DNA of 35,594 bases from an uncultured Gemmatimonadota bacterium (GTDB taxonomy: Bacteria; Latescibacterota; UBA2968; UBA8231): contig CAITNQ010000289.1 of the NCBI GenBank assembly GCA_903893785.1, positions 1 to 35,594 on the forward strand. Reading direction: 5' to 3'. The notes under the pieces were generated by a model. That model worked only from the letters and a program-made list of their open reading frames with translations, was not told where the DNA came from and searched no databases. Made by a program: the position numbers and the translations under genes. Below are positions 15,706-24,038 of the stretch, one piece after another. Every line of letters starts with the position of its first letter. Within the stretch, counting starts at the first letter, position 1.

Positions 15706-18221
15706 AGGGGCAACTCCTGGACGTTGTTGAGGGCCACGGGAACGGGATCGACGCGCCAGATGTCGCGGGCGTACTCCTGGATGGCACGGTCGGATGAGAA
15801 ACGCCCCATGCCGGCGCAGTTGAGGATGGACATGCGTGTCCAGGCGCGGGGGTCGCGGTAGGCCGCCGCCGCCCGCTCGTGGCAGGCGACGTAGGCAGCG
15901 TAGTCAGCCATGACCATGTACGGGTCGCCCTGGTGCAGCAGTGAGTCGACCAGGGGGCCGCACAGCGCCGGACGGGACGCCGAGAAATAGCCCCCCTCGA
16001 TCATGTCGATGACCCGGCGCAGCTCCTCGTTGGCGTGGTAATAGTCCCAGGGGTTGTAGCCATTGACCCGCAGGGCGGCGACCTCGTCGACCGTCAACCC
16101 GAAGGTGAAGATGTTCTCGGCGCCCACCTCGTCGCGGATCTCGATATTGGCGCCGTCGAGCGTGCCAATGGTCAGGGCGCCGTTGAGGGCGAACTTCATG
16201 TTGCCGGTTCCCGACGCTTCCATGCCAGCCGTGGAGATCTGTTCGGACAGGTCCGCTGCGGGCACCACCTTCTCGGCCAGCGACACGCCGTAGTTGGCCA
16301 GGAAGACGACCCGCAGCCGACCACCGACGCGCGGATCGTCGTTTACCTTGGCGGCAATGCAGTTGATCAGTTTGATGATCATCTTGGCGGTGTAGTAACC
16401 GGGAGCGGCCTTGCCGCCGAAGACCACCGTGCGCGGCACAACGTCGAGCCCGGGATCATCCACGAGGCGATTGTACAGGGTCACCACGTGGAGCACGTTA
16501 AGCAGCTGCCGCTTGTACTCGTGGAGGCGCTTGACCTGGACATCGAAAAGGGACTCGGCATCGATGTCCAGGCCATTGTGGCGCCGGAAGTACCTGGCCA
16601 GCTGCGTCTTGCCGGTCAACTTGGCCCGGCGCCACTCGTGCTGGAAATCGGCGTCGTCGGCCCACTGGCGCAGCCGCTGCAGTTGCGCCAGATCGGTCAC
16701 CCAGCCGTCGCCGAGCCGGGAGGTGATCAGGGCCGCCAGAGGCGGGTTGCATTTGCGCAGCCAGCGCCGCGGCGTAATTCCGTTCGTTTTGTTACTGAAT
16801 TTCGCCGGCCACATCTGGTGGAAGTCGCGGAACAGATGCTCGGTCAGAATGTGGGTATGCAGCGCGGCCACCCCGTTGACTGCGTGGCTGCCCACCAGGG
16901 CCAGATGCGCCATGCGGACACGCCGCTCGCTGCCCTCCTCGATGATCGACATGCGGGCCACGCGGGCTTCGTCACCGGGGTACCGCCGCCGCACTTCGTC
17001 CAGGAACCGGCGGTTGATCTCGTAAATCAGCTGCAGGTGGCGCGGCAGGACCTGCTCGATGAGGCTGACGGGCCAGTGCTCAAGGGCTTCCGGCAGAACC
17101 GTGTGGTTGGTGTAGGAAAAGGTCGACTGAACAATGGTCCAGGCGTCATCCCAGGCCATCAGTTCCACATCAAGCAGCAACCGCAGCAGCTCGGGGATGG
17201 CGATGGCCGGATGGGTGTCATTCAGCTGAATCGCCTGCATGCGCGCAAAGTCCGACAGGTCAGGATGCAGCTTGAGGTGACGCCTGACAATGTCCTGCAA
17301 GCTGGCGGCGACGAAGAAGTACTGCTGCTTCAACCGCAGCTCGCGGCCGACGAAGAACTGGTCGTTGGGGTACAGGACCCGGGTCAGGGTTTCACTGCGC
17401 GCCTTGTCTTCGACCGCGCGCTCGTAGTCACCGTAGTTGAAGGGTTCCAGGTCGAACTCGCGGGTCGCCTTGGCGGCCCACAGCCGCAGGGTATTGACCG
17501 TGCTGTTGGCATAGCCGGGTACCGGGGTGTCGTACGCCATGGCCATCACCGAGCGGGTATCGAGCCACTCGTGGCACAGGCGGCCGGCGGCGTCAGTGTA
17601 TTCGCGTACCCGACCGTAGAAATGCACCGGGTACAGGTGCTCGGGCCGGGGGATCTCCCATGGATTGCCGTAGCGGAGCCAGTTGTCCGGCGCCTCGACC
17701 TGGAAACCGTCGTACAGGCGCTGGGTGAAAATGCCGTACTCGTAGCGCAGCCCGTAGCCGTAAGCCGGCAGCTGCAGGGTGGCCATGGAGTCCAGGAAAC
17801 AGGCCGCCAGGCGCCCCAGTCCGCCGTTGCCCAGCCCGGCATCGGCTTCCTCGCCGCGGATCTCCTCCAGGTCGACGCCCAGTTCGCGCAGCGCCTGGGC
17901 CGCCTCGGCGAAAATCCCCAGGTTGATCAGGCTGTTGCCCAGCGTCCGGCCGATGAGGAACTCCAGCGAGAAGTAGTAGACCCGCCGGGCGTCGCGTCGG
18001 TAGTAGGTCTGCTGGGTGCAGAGCCAGCGCTCGATCAGCCGGTCACGCACGGTCAGGGCGACGCTGAGGAAACGGTCGTGGGGCGTGGCCGAGAATTCGT
18101 CCTTGGCCAGCGAGAATTCGAGGTGGTCCACCATCGACTCGCCGAGCGACCGGCAGTCCATGCCGCGAAGCCGATTGTTGGACGGGGTGAGCTTGCCTCC
18201 CGACGGCGCCGGCATCGACAT
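15699..18221 (-). CDS. glgP: Glycogen/alpha-glucan phosphorylase
   Basis: An 840-residue enzyme of GT35 that releases glucose 1-phosphate from alpha-1,4-glucans in the cytoplasm. The length matches the GlgP/MalP family. Visible signatures are the early Y-Y-F-S-L-E-F-L-I-G-R segment, G-N-G-G-L-G-R-L-A-A-C-F-L-D-S, the C-terminal E-A-S-G-T-G-N-M-K-F-A-L-N-G-A with the PLP-binding lysine at residue 676, and T-L-D-G-A-N-I-E-I. All catalytic regions look intact. The first ATG has a GGAGG site 8 bases upstream. It is transcribed away from the mannonate-dehydratase-family genes and overlaps the CBM9-like gene behind it. It could alternatively be called maltodextrin phosphorylase, since sequence motifs do not separate the two. 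Confidence 0.97.
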   Translation of the reverse strand: MSMPAPSGGKLTPSNNRLRGMDCRSLGESMVDHLEFSLAKDEFSATPHDRFLSVALTVRDRLIERWLCTQQTYYRRDARRVYYFSLEFLIGRTLGNSLINLGIFAEAAQALRELGVDLEEIRGEEADAGLGNGGLGRLAACFLDSMATLQLPAYGYGLRYEYGIFTQRLYDGFQVEAPDNWLRYGNPWEIPRPEHLYPVHFYGRVREYTDAAGRLCHEWLDTRSVMAMAYDTPVPGYANSTVNTLRLWAAKATREFDLEPFNYGDYERAVEDKARSETLTRVLYPNDQFFVGRELRLKQQYFFVAASLQDIVRRHLKLHPDLSDFARMQAIQLNDTHPAIAIPELLRLLLDVELMAWDDAWTIVQSTFSYTNHTVLPEALEHWPVSLIEQVLPRHLQLIYEINRRFLDEVRRRYPGDEARVARMSIIEEGSERRVRMAHLALVGSHAVNGVAALHTHILTEHLFRDFHQMWPAKFSNKTNGITPRRWLRKCNPPLAALITSRLGDGWVTDLAQLQRLRQWADDADFQHEWRRAKLTGKTQLARYFRRHNGLDIDAESLFDVQVKRLHEYKRQLLNVLHVVTLYNRLVDDPGLDVVPRTVVFGGKAAPGYYTAKMIIKLINCIAAKVNDDPRVGGRLRVVFLANYGVSLAEKVVPAADLSEQISTAGMEASGTGNMKFALNGALTIGTLDGANIEIRDEVGAENIFTFGLTVDEVAALRVNGYNPWDYYHANEELRRVIDMIEGGYFSASRPALCGPLVDSLLHQGDPYMVMADYAAYVACHERAAAAYRDPRAWTRMSILNCAGMGRFSSDRAIQEYARDIWRVDPVPVALNNVQELPLC

Positions 18222-18364
18222 CGGCTACGCCTCCAGCCCAGGGTCCGCGAGCATCGCAGTACCCCCAAGGTACGCGGCCTGGCAAGCGTCGGCAACGTAG
18301 ACCGCCGGCTTGGCGTGGGCGGCCGCGATTGCCTATTTTCCGTCGCGTCCAGGCCCCCTGCCGC

Positions 18365-18391
18365 GGCCGCGCCGCGGGCGCGGCCAGGAGG
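18365..18391 (+). promoter_or_regulatory. Hairpin next to the Shine-Dalgarno of the first mannonate-dehydratase gene
   Basis: GGCCGCGCC and GGCGCGGCC form a perfect 9-base-pair stem with a 3-base loop (18365-18385), followed immediately by AGGAGG (18386-18391). The ATG is 22 bases further on, an unusually long spacing that contains a run of seven C (18398-18404). It lies in the 192-base divergent region shared with glycogen phosphorylase. It may control translation or help position the ribosome. Confidence 0.45.
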
Positions 18392-18413
18392 CGACCACCC
18401 CCCCGGGACGACC

Positions 18414-19424
18414 ATGAAGATCGCGCTCTTCAGTGGCACCGACGAAGAAGGGCTCCAGTTCCTGCGTCAACTGGGTCTGCGTCACGTGGTTCACGGGTTA
18501 CCAGCCACCGCCAACGGCATCCTTGACTACGACCTGCTGGCGCGCACCCGCGACACCTTTGCCCACGCCGGCCTTGAGTGGGACGTGATCGAGAACCTCC
18601 CGGCAGAGCACTACGATCAGGTCATGTTCGGCCTGCCCGGCCGCGACCAGCAACTTGAGCGCATCGCCGCCACCGTGCGCCACATGGGTCGGGCCGGCAT
18701 CGGCGTGCTGCAATACCAGTGGATGCTTCTGGGCGGCCTGCGGACCGAATACACACCCACCGGCCGTGGCGGTTCGCGCTACCCCCGGTTCGACCTGTCC
18801 GTGGCGCAGCGTTACCCCGCCGCCGCGCTCGATTGGCTGGGAGGCGGCGGCAAGCGCTACCCACGACTGCCTGACCACAGCCTGAGCGCCGACGAGGTGT
18901 GGGACAACCTGGTGTACTTCCTGGAGCACCTGGTTCCCGTGGCAGAGGAGGCTGGCGTGCGCCTGGCCGCCCACCCCGACGACGCCCCGGTGCCCGAGTA
19001 CATGGGCGTGGCCCGCATCCTGACCAGTCTGGCGGGACTCCAGCGCTTGATCGACGCGGTGCCCAGCCCCAACAGCGGCCTGGGCTTCTGCCAGGGCACA
19101 ATCGCCACCATGGCCGGCGTGGACATGATCGAGGCGATCCGCCACTTCGGGCGTCAGGGCAAGATCTTCTTCGCCCACTTCCGCAATCCGCGCGGGCAGA
19201 TGCCCTGTTTCGACGAGGTGTTCCCCGACGAAGGCGACACCGACATGGTGGCCGCCGTGCGGGCCTATCGCGAAGTCGGCTTTGATGGCGTCATGCGCAT
19301 CGATCACTGCCCCGGAGTGGTCAATGATAATGCGCGCGCGGACCGCTCTTTCGCCTTCCAGGTCGGGTACCTCAAAGGTCTGGTGCAGGCCCTGGATCAA
19401 CTCGACCCTGGCCAAGGAGCCTGA
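18414..19424 (+). CDS. Mannonate dehydratase family protein (predicted active)
   Basis: A 336-residue TIM-barrel protein of the UxuA mannonate dehydratase family, which converts D-mannonate to 2-keto-3-deoxygluconate in hexuronate breakdown. The predicted metal ligands are present: H187 (A-H-P-D-D), C226 (G-F-C-Q-G-T), H255 (A-H-F-R-N) and D297 with neighbouring H298 (M-R-I-D-H-C-P-G). It also shows the family's I-E-N-L-P segment and the Y-x-W-M stretch. It is somewhat shorter than E. coli UxuA (about 390 residues) and nearer the shorter Gram-positive forms. ATG at 18414 is the only plausible start although AGGAGG is 22 bases away. A close relative follows after one base. No KDG kinase or aldolase is in the window, so the exact substrate is uncertain and no gene symbol is given. 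Confidence 0.82.
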   Translation: MKIALFSGTDEEGLQFLRQLGLRHVVHGLPATANGILDYDLLARTRDTFAHAGLEWDVIENLPAEHYDQVMFGLPGRDQQLERIAATVRHMGRAGIGVLQYQWMLLGGLRTEYTPTGRGGSRYPRFDLSVAQRYPAAALDWLGGGGKRYPRLPDHSLSADEVWDNLVYFLEHLVPVAEEAGVRLAAHPDDAPVPEYMGVARILTSLAGLQRLIDAVPSPNSGLGFCQGTIATMAGVDMIEAIRHFGRQGKIFFAHFRNPRGQMPCFDEVFPDEGDTDMVAAVRAYREVGFDGVMRIDHCPGVVNDNARADRSFAFQVGYLKGLVQALDQLDPGQGA

Positions 19425-19425
19425 G

Positions 19426-20343
19426 GTGGAACTGGCCCTGACAGTGCAGTGCGGCCAGGACGATCAGCTGCTGCTGGCGCAGCAGTTGGGCGTCGAGACC
19501 GTGTTCTTGGAGACCCGTGAGTGGACCCCGACGGCGCTGCGGCGGGCGCGACACTGGGTGACGCAGACCGGCCTGAGGCTGGCCGGCATTGAGAATCTGC
19601 CCCGCTCGCTGTACGCCCGCGCGGTGGTCGGTTTGCCCGGCCGCGAGGCCCAGATCGAGCAGGTGTGCAGCGCGGTACGGGCGGCCGGCGAGGCTGGCAT
19701 CCCGATGGTCGGCTACCGCTGGACGCCGCCGGGGGGTCAGGCGAGCGAACGCACCGCCGCGGGGCGCGGCGACGCGCTGGTGCGCTGGCGAGACACGTCC
19801 GCCCCTGATCCGGCCCAGGTGCGCTTCGGCCCCGAGCATCTGTGGGCCACGCTGGAGCAGTTCCTCGGACGGGTCCTGCCGGCCGCCCGCGAGGCGGGGC
19901 TCCGCTTGGCATGTCACCCCGACGACCCACCGGTGGCGTGTATTGGTGACGCCGCCTGCATCCTGGCCACCCTGAGCAGCTTGCAGCGCCTGCTGGCGCT
20001 CAGCGACAGCCCGTGCCACGGAATCGACCTGTGCCTGGGCAGTCTGGCTGGCATGGTCGGGGCCGATATCCAACCCGCATTGGCGTCGTTGCCGGTCGAC
20101 CGCGTGCTCGCCGTGCACGTGCGCAATGCCCGGGGTCGCGGACCGCGGCTGCAGGACGCCTTCGTGGACGAGGGCGATCTGCCCCTGCCGCAGGCACTGG
20201 CGGCGCTGCGGCGGACGGGGTACCGGGGCCTGGTGCGCGCCGCCGCCCCGCCGGGCCTGGTGGCCGACACCGCCTGGGGGCACAAGGGAAGAGCCTACGA
20301 CCTGGGCTATCTCAAGGCAGTGCTGCAGGTTCTGGGTGCCTGA
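19426..20343 (+). CDS. Mannonate dehydratase paralogue, probable pseudoenzyme
   Basis: A 305-residue relative of the preceding protein. The start is GTG at 19426, one base after the previous stop, with AAGGAG 7 bases upstream; a longer frame inside the previous gene is rejected. It retains the equivalents of three ligands: H164 (C-H-P-D-D), C203 (D-L-C-L-G) and H231 (V-H-V-R-N). The R-I-D-H block has become R-A-A-A (271-274), removing the fourth ligand and the adjacent catalytic His. Loss of the Asp-His pair predicts loss of dehydratase activity, so it may be a regulatory or structural partner of the first enzyme or act on another substrate. The intact frame, conserved tail (D-L-G-Y-L-K) and tight coupling argue against decay. 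Confidence 0.8.
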   Translation: MELALTVQCGQDDQLLLAQQLGVETVFLETREWTPTALRRARHWVTQTGLRLAGIENLPRSLYARAVVGLPGREAQIEQVCSAVRAAGEAGIPMVGYRWTPPGGQASERTAAGRGDALVRWRDTSAPDPAQVRFGPEHLWATLEQFLGRVLPAAREAGLRLACHPDDPPVACIGDAACILATLSSLQRLLALSDSPCHGIDLCLGSLAGMVGADIQPALASLPVDRVLAVHVRNARGRGPRLQDAFVDEGDLPLPQALAALRRTGYRGLVRAAAPPGLVADTAWGHKGRAYDLGYLKAVLQVLGA

Positions 20344-20373
20344 GACCGCCCCGCGACACGCAAGGAGCCGGGT

Positions 20374-21519
20374 ATGAGCCAGAATGACCAGGAGGGCAAG
20401 GCCCCAGTTCGCGGCCTGCAGGATGTAGTCGCCGGTGAGACCCGCGTCAGTTATGTCGACGGGGTCAATGGCATGCTGATCTACAACGGGTACGATGTGC
20501 GCGAACTGGCCGAGCACACCACCTTCGACGAAGTCGTGTACCTGTCTTGGTACGGACAACTGCCGACCCGCAGCGAACTGGCCTCCTTCCGCGCCCGTCT
20601 GGTCAGCGAGATGCGCCTGCCCTCACAGGTAATCAGCATGATCCGTCTGGCGCCGGCCGGGGCGCACCCCATGGATGTGCTGCGCACGGCGGTGTCAGCT
20701 CTGTCGATGTTCGATCCGGAGAGCGGCGACATGTCGCCGGCAGCCAACGAGCGCAAACTGGTGCGCCTGCTGGCACAGGTGATGACCATCATTGCGGACA
20801 TGCACCGGGTGCGCAGTAACGAGAGCGTGGTGTCACCCGACCCCGGCCTGGATATCGGTGACAACTTCCTTTATATGTTCCGTGGCCGGCAGCCGGACGA
20901 GGAGGAGAAGAAGGCCTTCGACCAGCTGCTGTTGCTGCACCTGGACCACGGGTTCAACGCCTCGACTTTCGCCGCCCGGGTGACGGCGTCGACGCTGGCC
21001 GACATGCACGCGGCACTGGCCACGGCCATCGGCACGCTCAAGGGTTCATTGCACGGCGGCGCCAACGAGCGCGTCATGGAGATGCTCGACGAGATCGATC
21101 ACGTCGACATGGTGGACTCGTACATCCAGGGCATGCTGGACAACGGCAAGCGGATCATGGGCTTCGGCCACCGGGTATACCGCGTCGAAGACCCCCGCGC
21201 GCGGGTGCTACGTCACTGGTCGGAGCGCCTGTGCCATCGGGCCGCCATGGCAGACCTGTACGCCATCTCCCACCGCATCGAGCAGGTCGTCCTGGCGCAG
21301 AAGGGCATCTATCCGAACGTTGACTTTTACTCGGCTACGGTGCAGCACGCCCTGGGAATCCCCCGGCAATACTTCACCACGCTGTTCGCCGCCTCGCGGA
21401 CGGCTGGCTGGTTGGCACATGTCATGGAGCAGTACGCTGACAACCGTCTGATCCGCCCCACGTCCAAGTACATTGGCGGCTGGAACCGCAAGGTGGTCCC
21501 GATCGCTGAGCGCGGCTGA
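20374..21519 (+). CDS. gltA: Citrate synthase
   Basis: A 381-residue citrate synthase, condensing acetyl-CoA and oxaloacetate at the entry to the TCA cycle. The catalytic triad is visible: H227 in S-L-H-G-G-A-N-E, H266 in G-F-G-H-R-V-Y and D317 in N-V-D-F-Y-S. The length and the short N-terminus fit the Gram-positive/archaeal type II-like dimeric form (CitZ-like) rather than the longer hexameric enterobacterial GltA. The ATG has AAGGAG 6 bases upstream. It follows the second mannonate-dehydratase-family gene by 30 bases, so it is probably co-transcribed, an uncommon pairing. 2-Methylcitrate synthase is a possible alternative because the two are hard to separate by motif, but no propionate genes are present. 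Confidence 0.95.
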   Translation: MSQNDQEGKAPVRGLQDVVAGETRVSYVDGVNGMLIYNGYDVRELAEHTTFDEVVYLSWYGQLPTRSELASFRARLVSEMRLPSQVISMIRLAPAGAHPMDVLRTAVSALSMFDPESGDMSPAANERKLVRLLAQVMTIIADMHRVRSNESVVSPDPGLDIGDNFLYMFRGRQPDEEEKKAFDQLLLLHLDHGFNASTFAARVTASTLADMHAALATAIGTLKGSLHGGANERVMEMLDEIDHVDMVDSYIQGMLDNGKRIMGFGHRVYRVEDPRARVLRHWSERLCHRAAMADLYAISHRIEQVVLAQKGIYPNVDFYSATVQHALGIPRQYFTTLFAASRTAGWLAHVMEQYADNRLIRPTSKYIGGWNRKVVPIAERG

Positions 21520-21533
21520 TCCAGCCCCCGCCC

Positions 21534-21551
21534 CGGCGCCATCGAGCGCCG
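21534..21551 (+). terminator. Small stem-loop after citrate synthase
   Basis: CGGCGC and GCGCCG pair around a 6-base loop, 15 bases after the citrate synthase stop. The stem is short and has no U-run, so it is a weak terminator candidate at best. Confidence 0.35.
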
Positions 21552-21575
21552 CTCACCCCGAGGCAGGCGCGGTTC

Positions 21576-21611
21576 GGGTTGCGCCACCCCCCAACCCGCA
21601 ACCCCAGGAGG
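21576..21611 (+). promoter_or_regulatory. Hairpin abutting the Shine-Dalgarno of the GH-like gene
   Basis: GGGTTGCG (21576-21583) and CGCAACCC (21597-21604) form a perfect 8-base-pair stem with a 13-base C-rich loop, directly before AGGAGG (21606-21611). The spacing to the ATG is only 3 bases. The arrangement resembles the one at 18365-18391. Confidence 0.4.
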
Positions 21612-21614
21612 CCC

Positions 21615-23966
21615 ATGGCATCGGTGTCGTTCGACCAGGAATGGCGGCGCAAGGTAGCCAGCGTCAGGGCTTCGTCATTTTGGCAGCAGGTGGGAGCGCC
21701 ACCGGAGGCGGCCATCGAGGCCGAGACGCTGCCGCCCCACGGTCGCGAGGTGGCGCTGGGGGCAGAATGGATCGTCACGGCTGAGGGCGACCTGACAGCC
21801 AACGGTCCGGCGCGGTTGGCGGTGTCCGACCTGGTCCGTTCAGTGCACTGCCGTTTCGGTGTGCTCCTGCGTCAGGCGGGCACTGAGGGGCCGCGTCTCC
21901 GCTTCTGCCTGGGGCCCCAACCCGGCGCCGACCGCTGGGGCGGGGCGTTCCAGATCGCGGTCGCGCCTGGCCAGATAACCGTCCGGGCCGCGACCGAGGT
22001 CGCCCTGCTGCGCGCCAGCCTGTACTTGAGCAACTACTGGGCCCTGCGTCGCTGCCTGGCGCTGCCGCGCGGGCGCCGCCGCGTACAACCGCGCGTGTCG
22101 CTGCACCTGGGCGCCGATCTGTGGGGCGGCTTCTGCACCACCCAGGCCTGGATACACGGCCGCGAACAGGACGACAACTTCATCGAACTGGCTCGCATCG
22201 GCATCAACGCGATGCCGCTGATGGCCCTGTTCGAGGACTACCTGATCCCCCCGCCCGGGTCTCCCTTCGCGGCCCTGGCCCACCCCGAGGCCAGAGCCAA
22301 CCGCGAGCGGCTCAAGCTGCTGGCCAGGCAAGCGGCACGCGCAGGGGTGTACCCGTTCTTGATGGCGTACAACCCCAAACCAGCGCCTGACCACCCGCTG
22401 TTCGAGGCCATGCCTTCGGCCCGTGGCGCCGTCCAGAGCGGCGGCGCGTTCCGCACGCTGTGCACCAGCGATCCGGCCACCCGCCAGTTCATCGCCGCGT
22501 CCTGGGCGTCACTGTTCGCCGAGATCCCGGAACTCGGCGGGTTGCTTGCCATCACCGGCGGCGAGGGCTTCTACCATTGCTTCATGCGCAGCGAGCGCGG
22601 GGCCGCTGACTGCCCCCGGTGTTCCTCACGTCCAGGTTCGATCGTGGTCGCCGAGTTGGTCAATACCGTGGCCGTCGCGATCCGCCGCGCCAATCCGGAA
22701 GCTCGCCTGGTGACCTGGCCTTATTCGGCCAATCACTGGTCGGGCGACCGCGACCAGACCGACTTCATCGCCGGGTTGGACCGTGACCACGTGGTGTTCC
22801 AGACCGAGGTCGACAAAGATTCGGTCGACTGGCGTCCCGCGGGTTACGCCAAGAACATCTGGGACTACTCCATGAGCAAGGTCAGCATCAGTGAGCGCTG
22901 CCGGCGGCAGCGAGCGCGGTGCCGCCAGCTGCGAGTCCCGTTCTCGGTCAAGCTTGAGGTCAACACCTCCATCGAATGCCTGAGCGTGCCGTACCTGCCG
23001 GCAGTGGAGAACCAGCGTCAGATCTGGGAGAACGCCATTCGTCTGCGGCCCGAAGCCATCCATTCGCGCTGGCTCTTCGACGGCGCCTGCAAGGCGCCGG
23101 CCGAGGAGCTCGGTTTCTGGGCTATCTGGGGCCGGGGCAGCGAGTTCGCTGACCTGCGCCAGGTCGTGGCCGCGTTGGCGGAGCGCGACTTCGGGCGACG
23201 CGCGGCCCCGGCCGTCCGCCGCGCCTGGCGGCATTTCTCGGCTGCCATGCGTCACCATCCGCAGCTTGACTACTACGTGGGCTCGTACTTCGTCGGTGTC
23301 GGCCAGCCGCTAATCCTCGACCGGTCCAAGGCCAGCCTGCAGGCGGGCCTGGATCCGGCCTTCTTCGGCCTTTTCTACTGGCTGTGGGAAGACACGGCCA
23401 CGGATGACGATGCCGCCTTCTCGCTGCAGCGCCCGCTTTTTTACGACAAACCAGGCTTCCGGGCGCTGGCCCGACGAGGGCCCAAGCAGGGCCAGGACGT
23501 GGCCCTGGACGAGCTCCAGGAACTGGCCGCCCTGTGGGAAGCCGGAGCACGCGAACTGCGTCGGGCCGAGGCCATGGTGCCGTCGATCTGCCGCCACCGC
23601 TTTCGCCAGGAACTCGTCCTGGCCCAGCACCTGGCCGGGACCTGGCGCTCCGCGGCACAGGTCGAGGAGTTCCTGCGGTTACGCGACGTGGTGCGCGACC
23701 ACAGCCACCAGAGCTGGGTGCGGGCTGGGCACCACCGCGAAAACATGCGCGACCTGAAACGCATGCGAAGCCTGGCGCAGGCTGAGTTGGTCCTGGCGCA
23801 GCGCGAGTTGGCGCTCGTGGACGGCGTGGACTTCCTCGATCTGGGGCTGCGTCTGGACATGGGCACGCACGACACCCCAGCCATCCTGCGGGCCAAGATC
23901 CGCCAGGTGGAACACGTGCTGAACGTCGAACTGCCGCAGTGGCGGGCCGAATTGACGCGCTGGTGA
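21615..23966 (+). CDS. Large TIM-barrel glycoside-hydrolase-like protein
   Basis: A 783-residue protein without signal peptide. Residues about 25-150 look like the beta-alpha N-domain that precedes GH20 and GH67 catalytic barrels, ending in an L-R-A-S-L-Y-L-S-N-Y-W helix. Then P-R-V-S-L-H-L-G-A-D-L-W-G-G opens a barrel-like region with G-I-N-A-M-P-L, L-L-A-I-T-G-G-E-G-F-Y and V-T-W-P-Y-S. A D-C-P-R-C-S motif near 335 could bind metal. The last 200 residues are helical. Candidate acids are the Glu in T-G-G-E-G and the Glu in V-K-L-E-V-N, but I cannot assign a mechanism. Related proteins occur in polysaccharide-degrading uncultivated bacteria. ATG at 21615 follows AGGAGG closely; a GTG nine bases later is a possible alternative start. 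The substrate is unknown. Confidence 0.7.
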   Translation: MASVSFDQEWRRKVASVRASSFWQQVGAPPEAAIEAETLPPHGREVALGAEWIVTAEGDLTANGPARLAVSDLVRSVHCRFGVLLRQAGTEGPRLRFCLGPQPGADRWGGAFQIAVAPGQITVRAATEVALLRASLYLSNYWALRRCLALPRGRRRVQPRVSLHLGADLWGGFCTTQAWIHGREQDDNFIELARIGINAMPLMALFEDYLIPPPGSPFAALAHPEARANRERLKLLARQAARAGVYPFLMAYNPKPAPDHPLFEAMPSARGAVQSGGAFRTLCTSDPATRQFIAASWASLFAEIPELGGLLAITGGEGFYHCFMRSERGAADCPRCSSRPGSIVVAELVNTVAVAIRRANPEARLVTWPYSANHWSGDRDQTDFIAGLDRDHVVFQTEVDKDSVDWRPAGYAKNIWDYSMSKVSISERCRRQRARCRQLRVPFSVKLEVNTSIECLSVPYLPAVENQRQIWENAIRLRPEAIHSRWLFDGACKAPAEELGFWAIWGRGSEFADLRQVVAALAERDFGRRAAPAVRRAWRHFSAAMRHHPQLDYYVGSYFVGVGQPLILDRSKASLQAGLDPAFFGLFYWLWEDTATDDDAAFSLQRPLFYDKPGFRALARRGPKQGQDVALDELQELAALWEAGARELRRAEAMVPSICRHRFRQELVLAQHLAGTWRSAAQVEEFLRLRDVVRDHSHQSWVRAGHHRENMRDLKRMRSLAQAELVLAQRELALVDGVDFLDLGLRLDMGTHDTPAILRAKIRQVEHVLNVELPQWRAELTRW

Positions 23967-23987
23967 CCCACCCGATCTCGGGTGGGT
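23966..23987 (+). terminator. Stem-loop at the end of the GH-like gene
   Basis: ACCCACCCG and CGGGTGGGT form a perfect 9-base-pair stem with a 4-base loop, starting at the last base of the stop codon. It lies between convergent genes (the amidohydrolase ends at 24039) and could serve both directions. No U-run follows. Confidence 0.55.
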
Positions 23988-24038
23988 GCGGGCCGATGTC
24001 GGCACCGCCCGGTCACAGCCGCGGGAGCCGGCGCAGCG

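Noticed and set aside
16035..18413. Upstream extension of the first mannonate-dehydratase frame across glycogen phosphorylase
   Set aside because: The extension is antisense to a certain glgP gene. Homology to the family begins only at ATG 18414.
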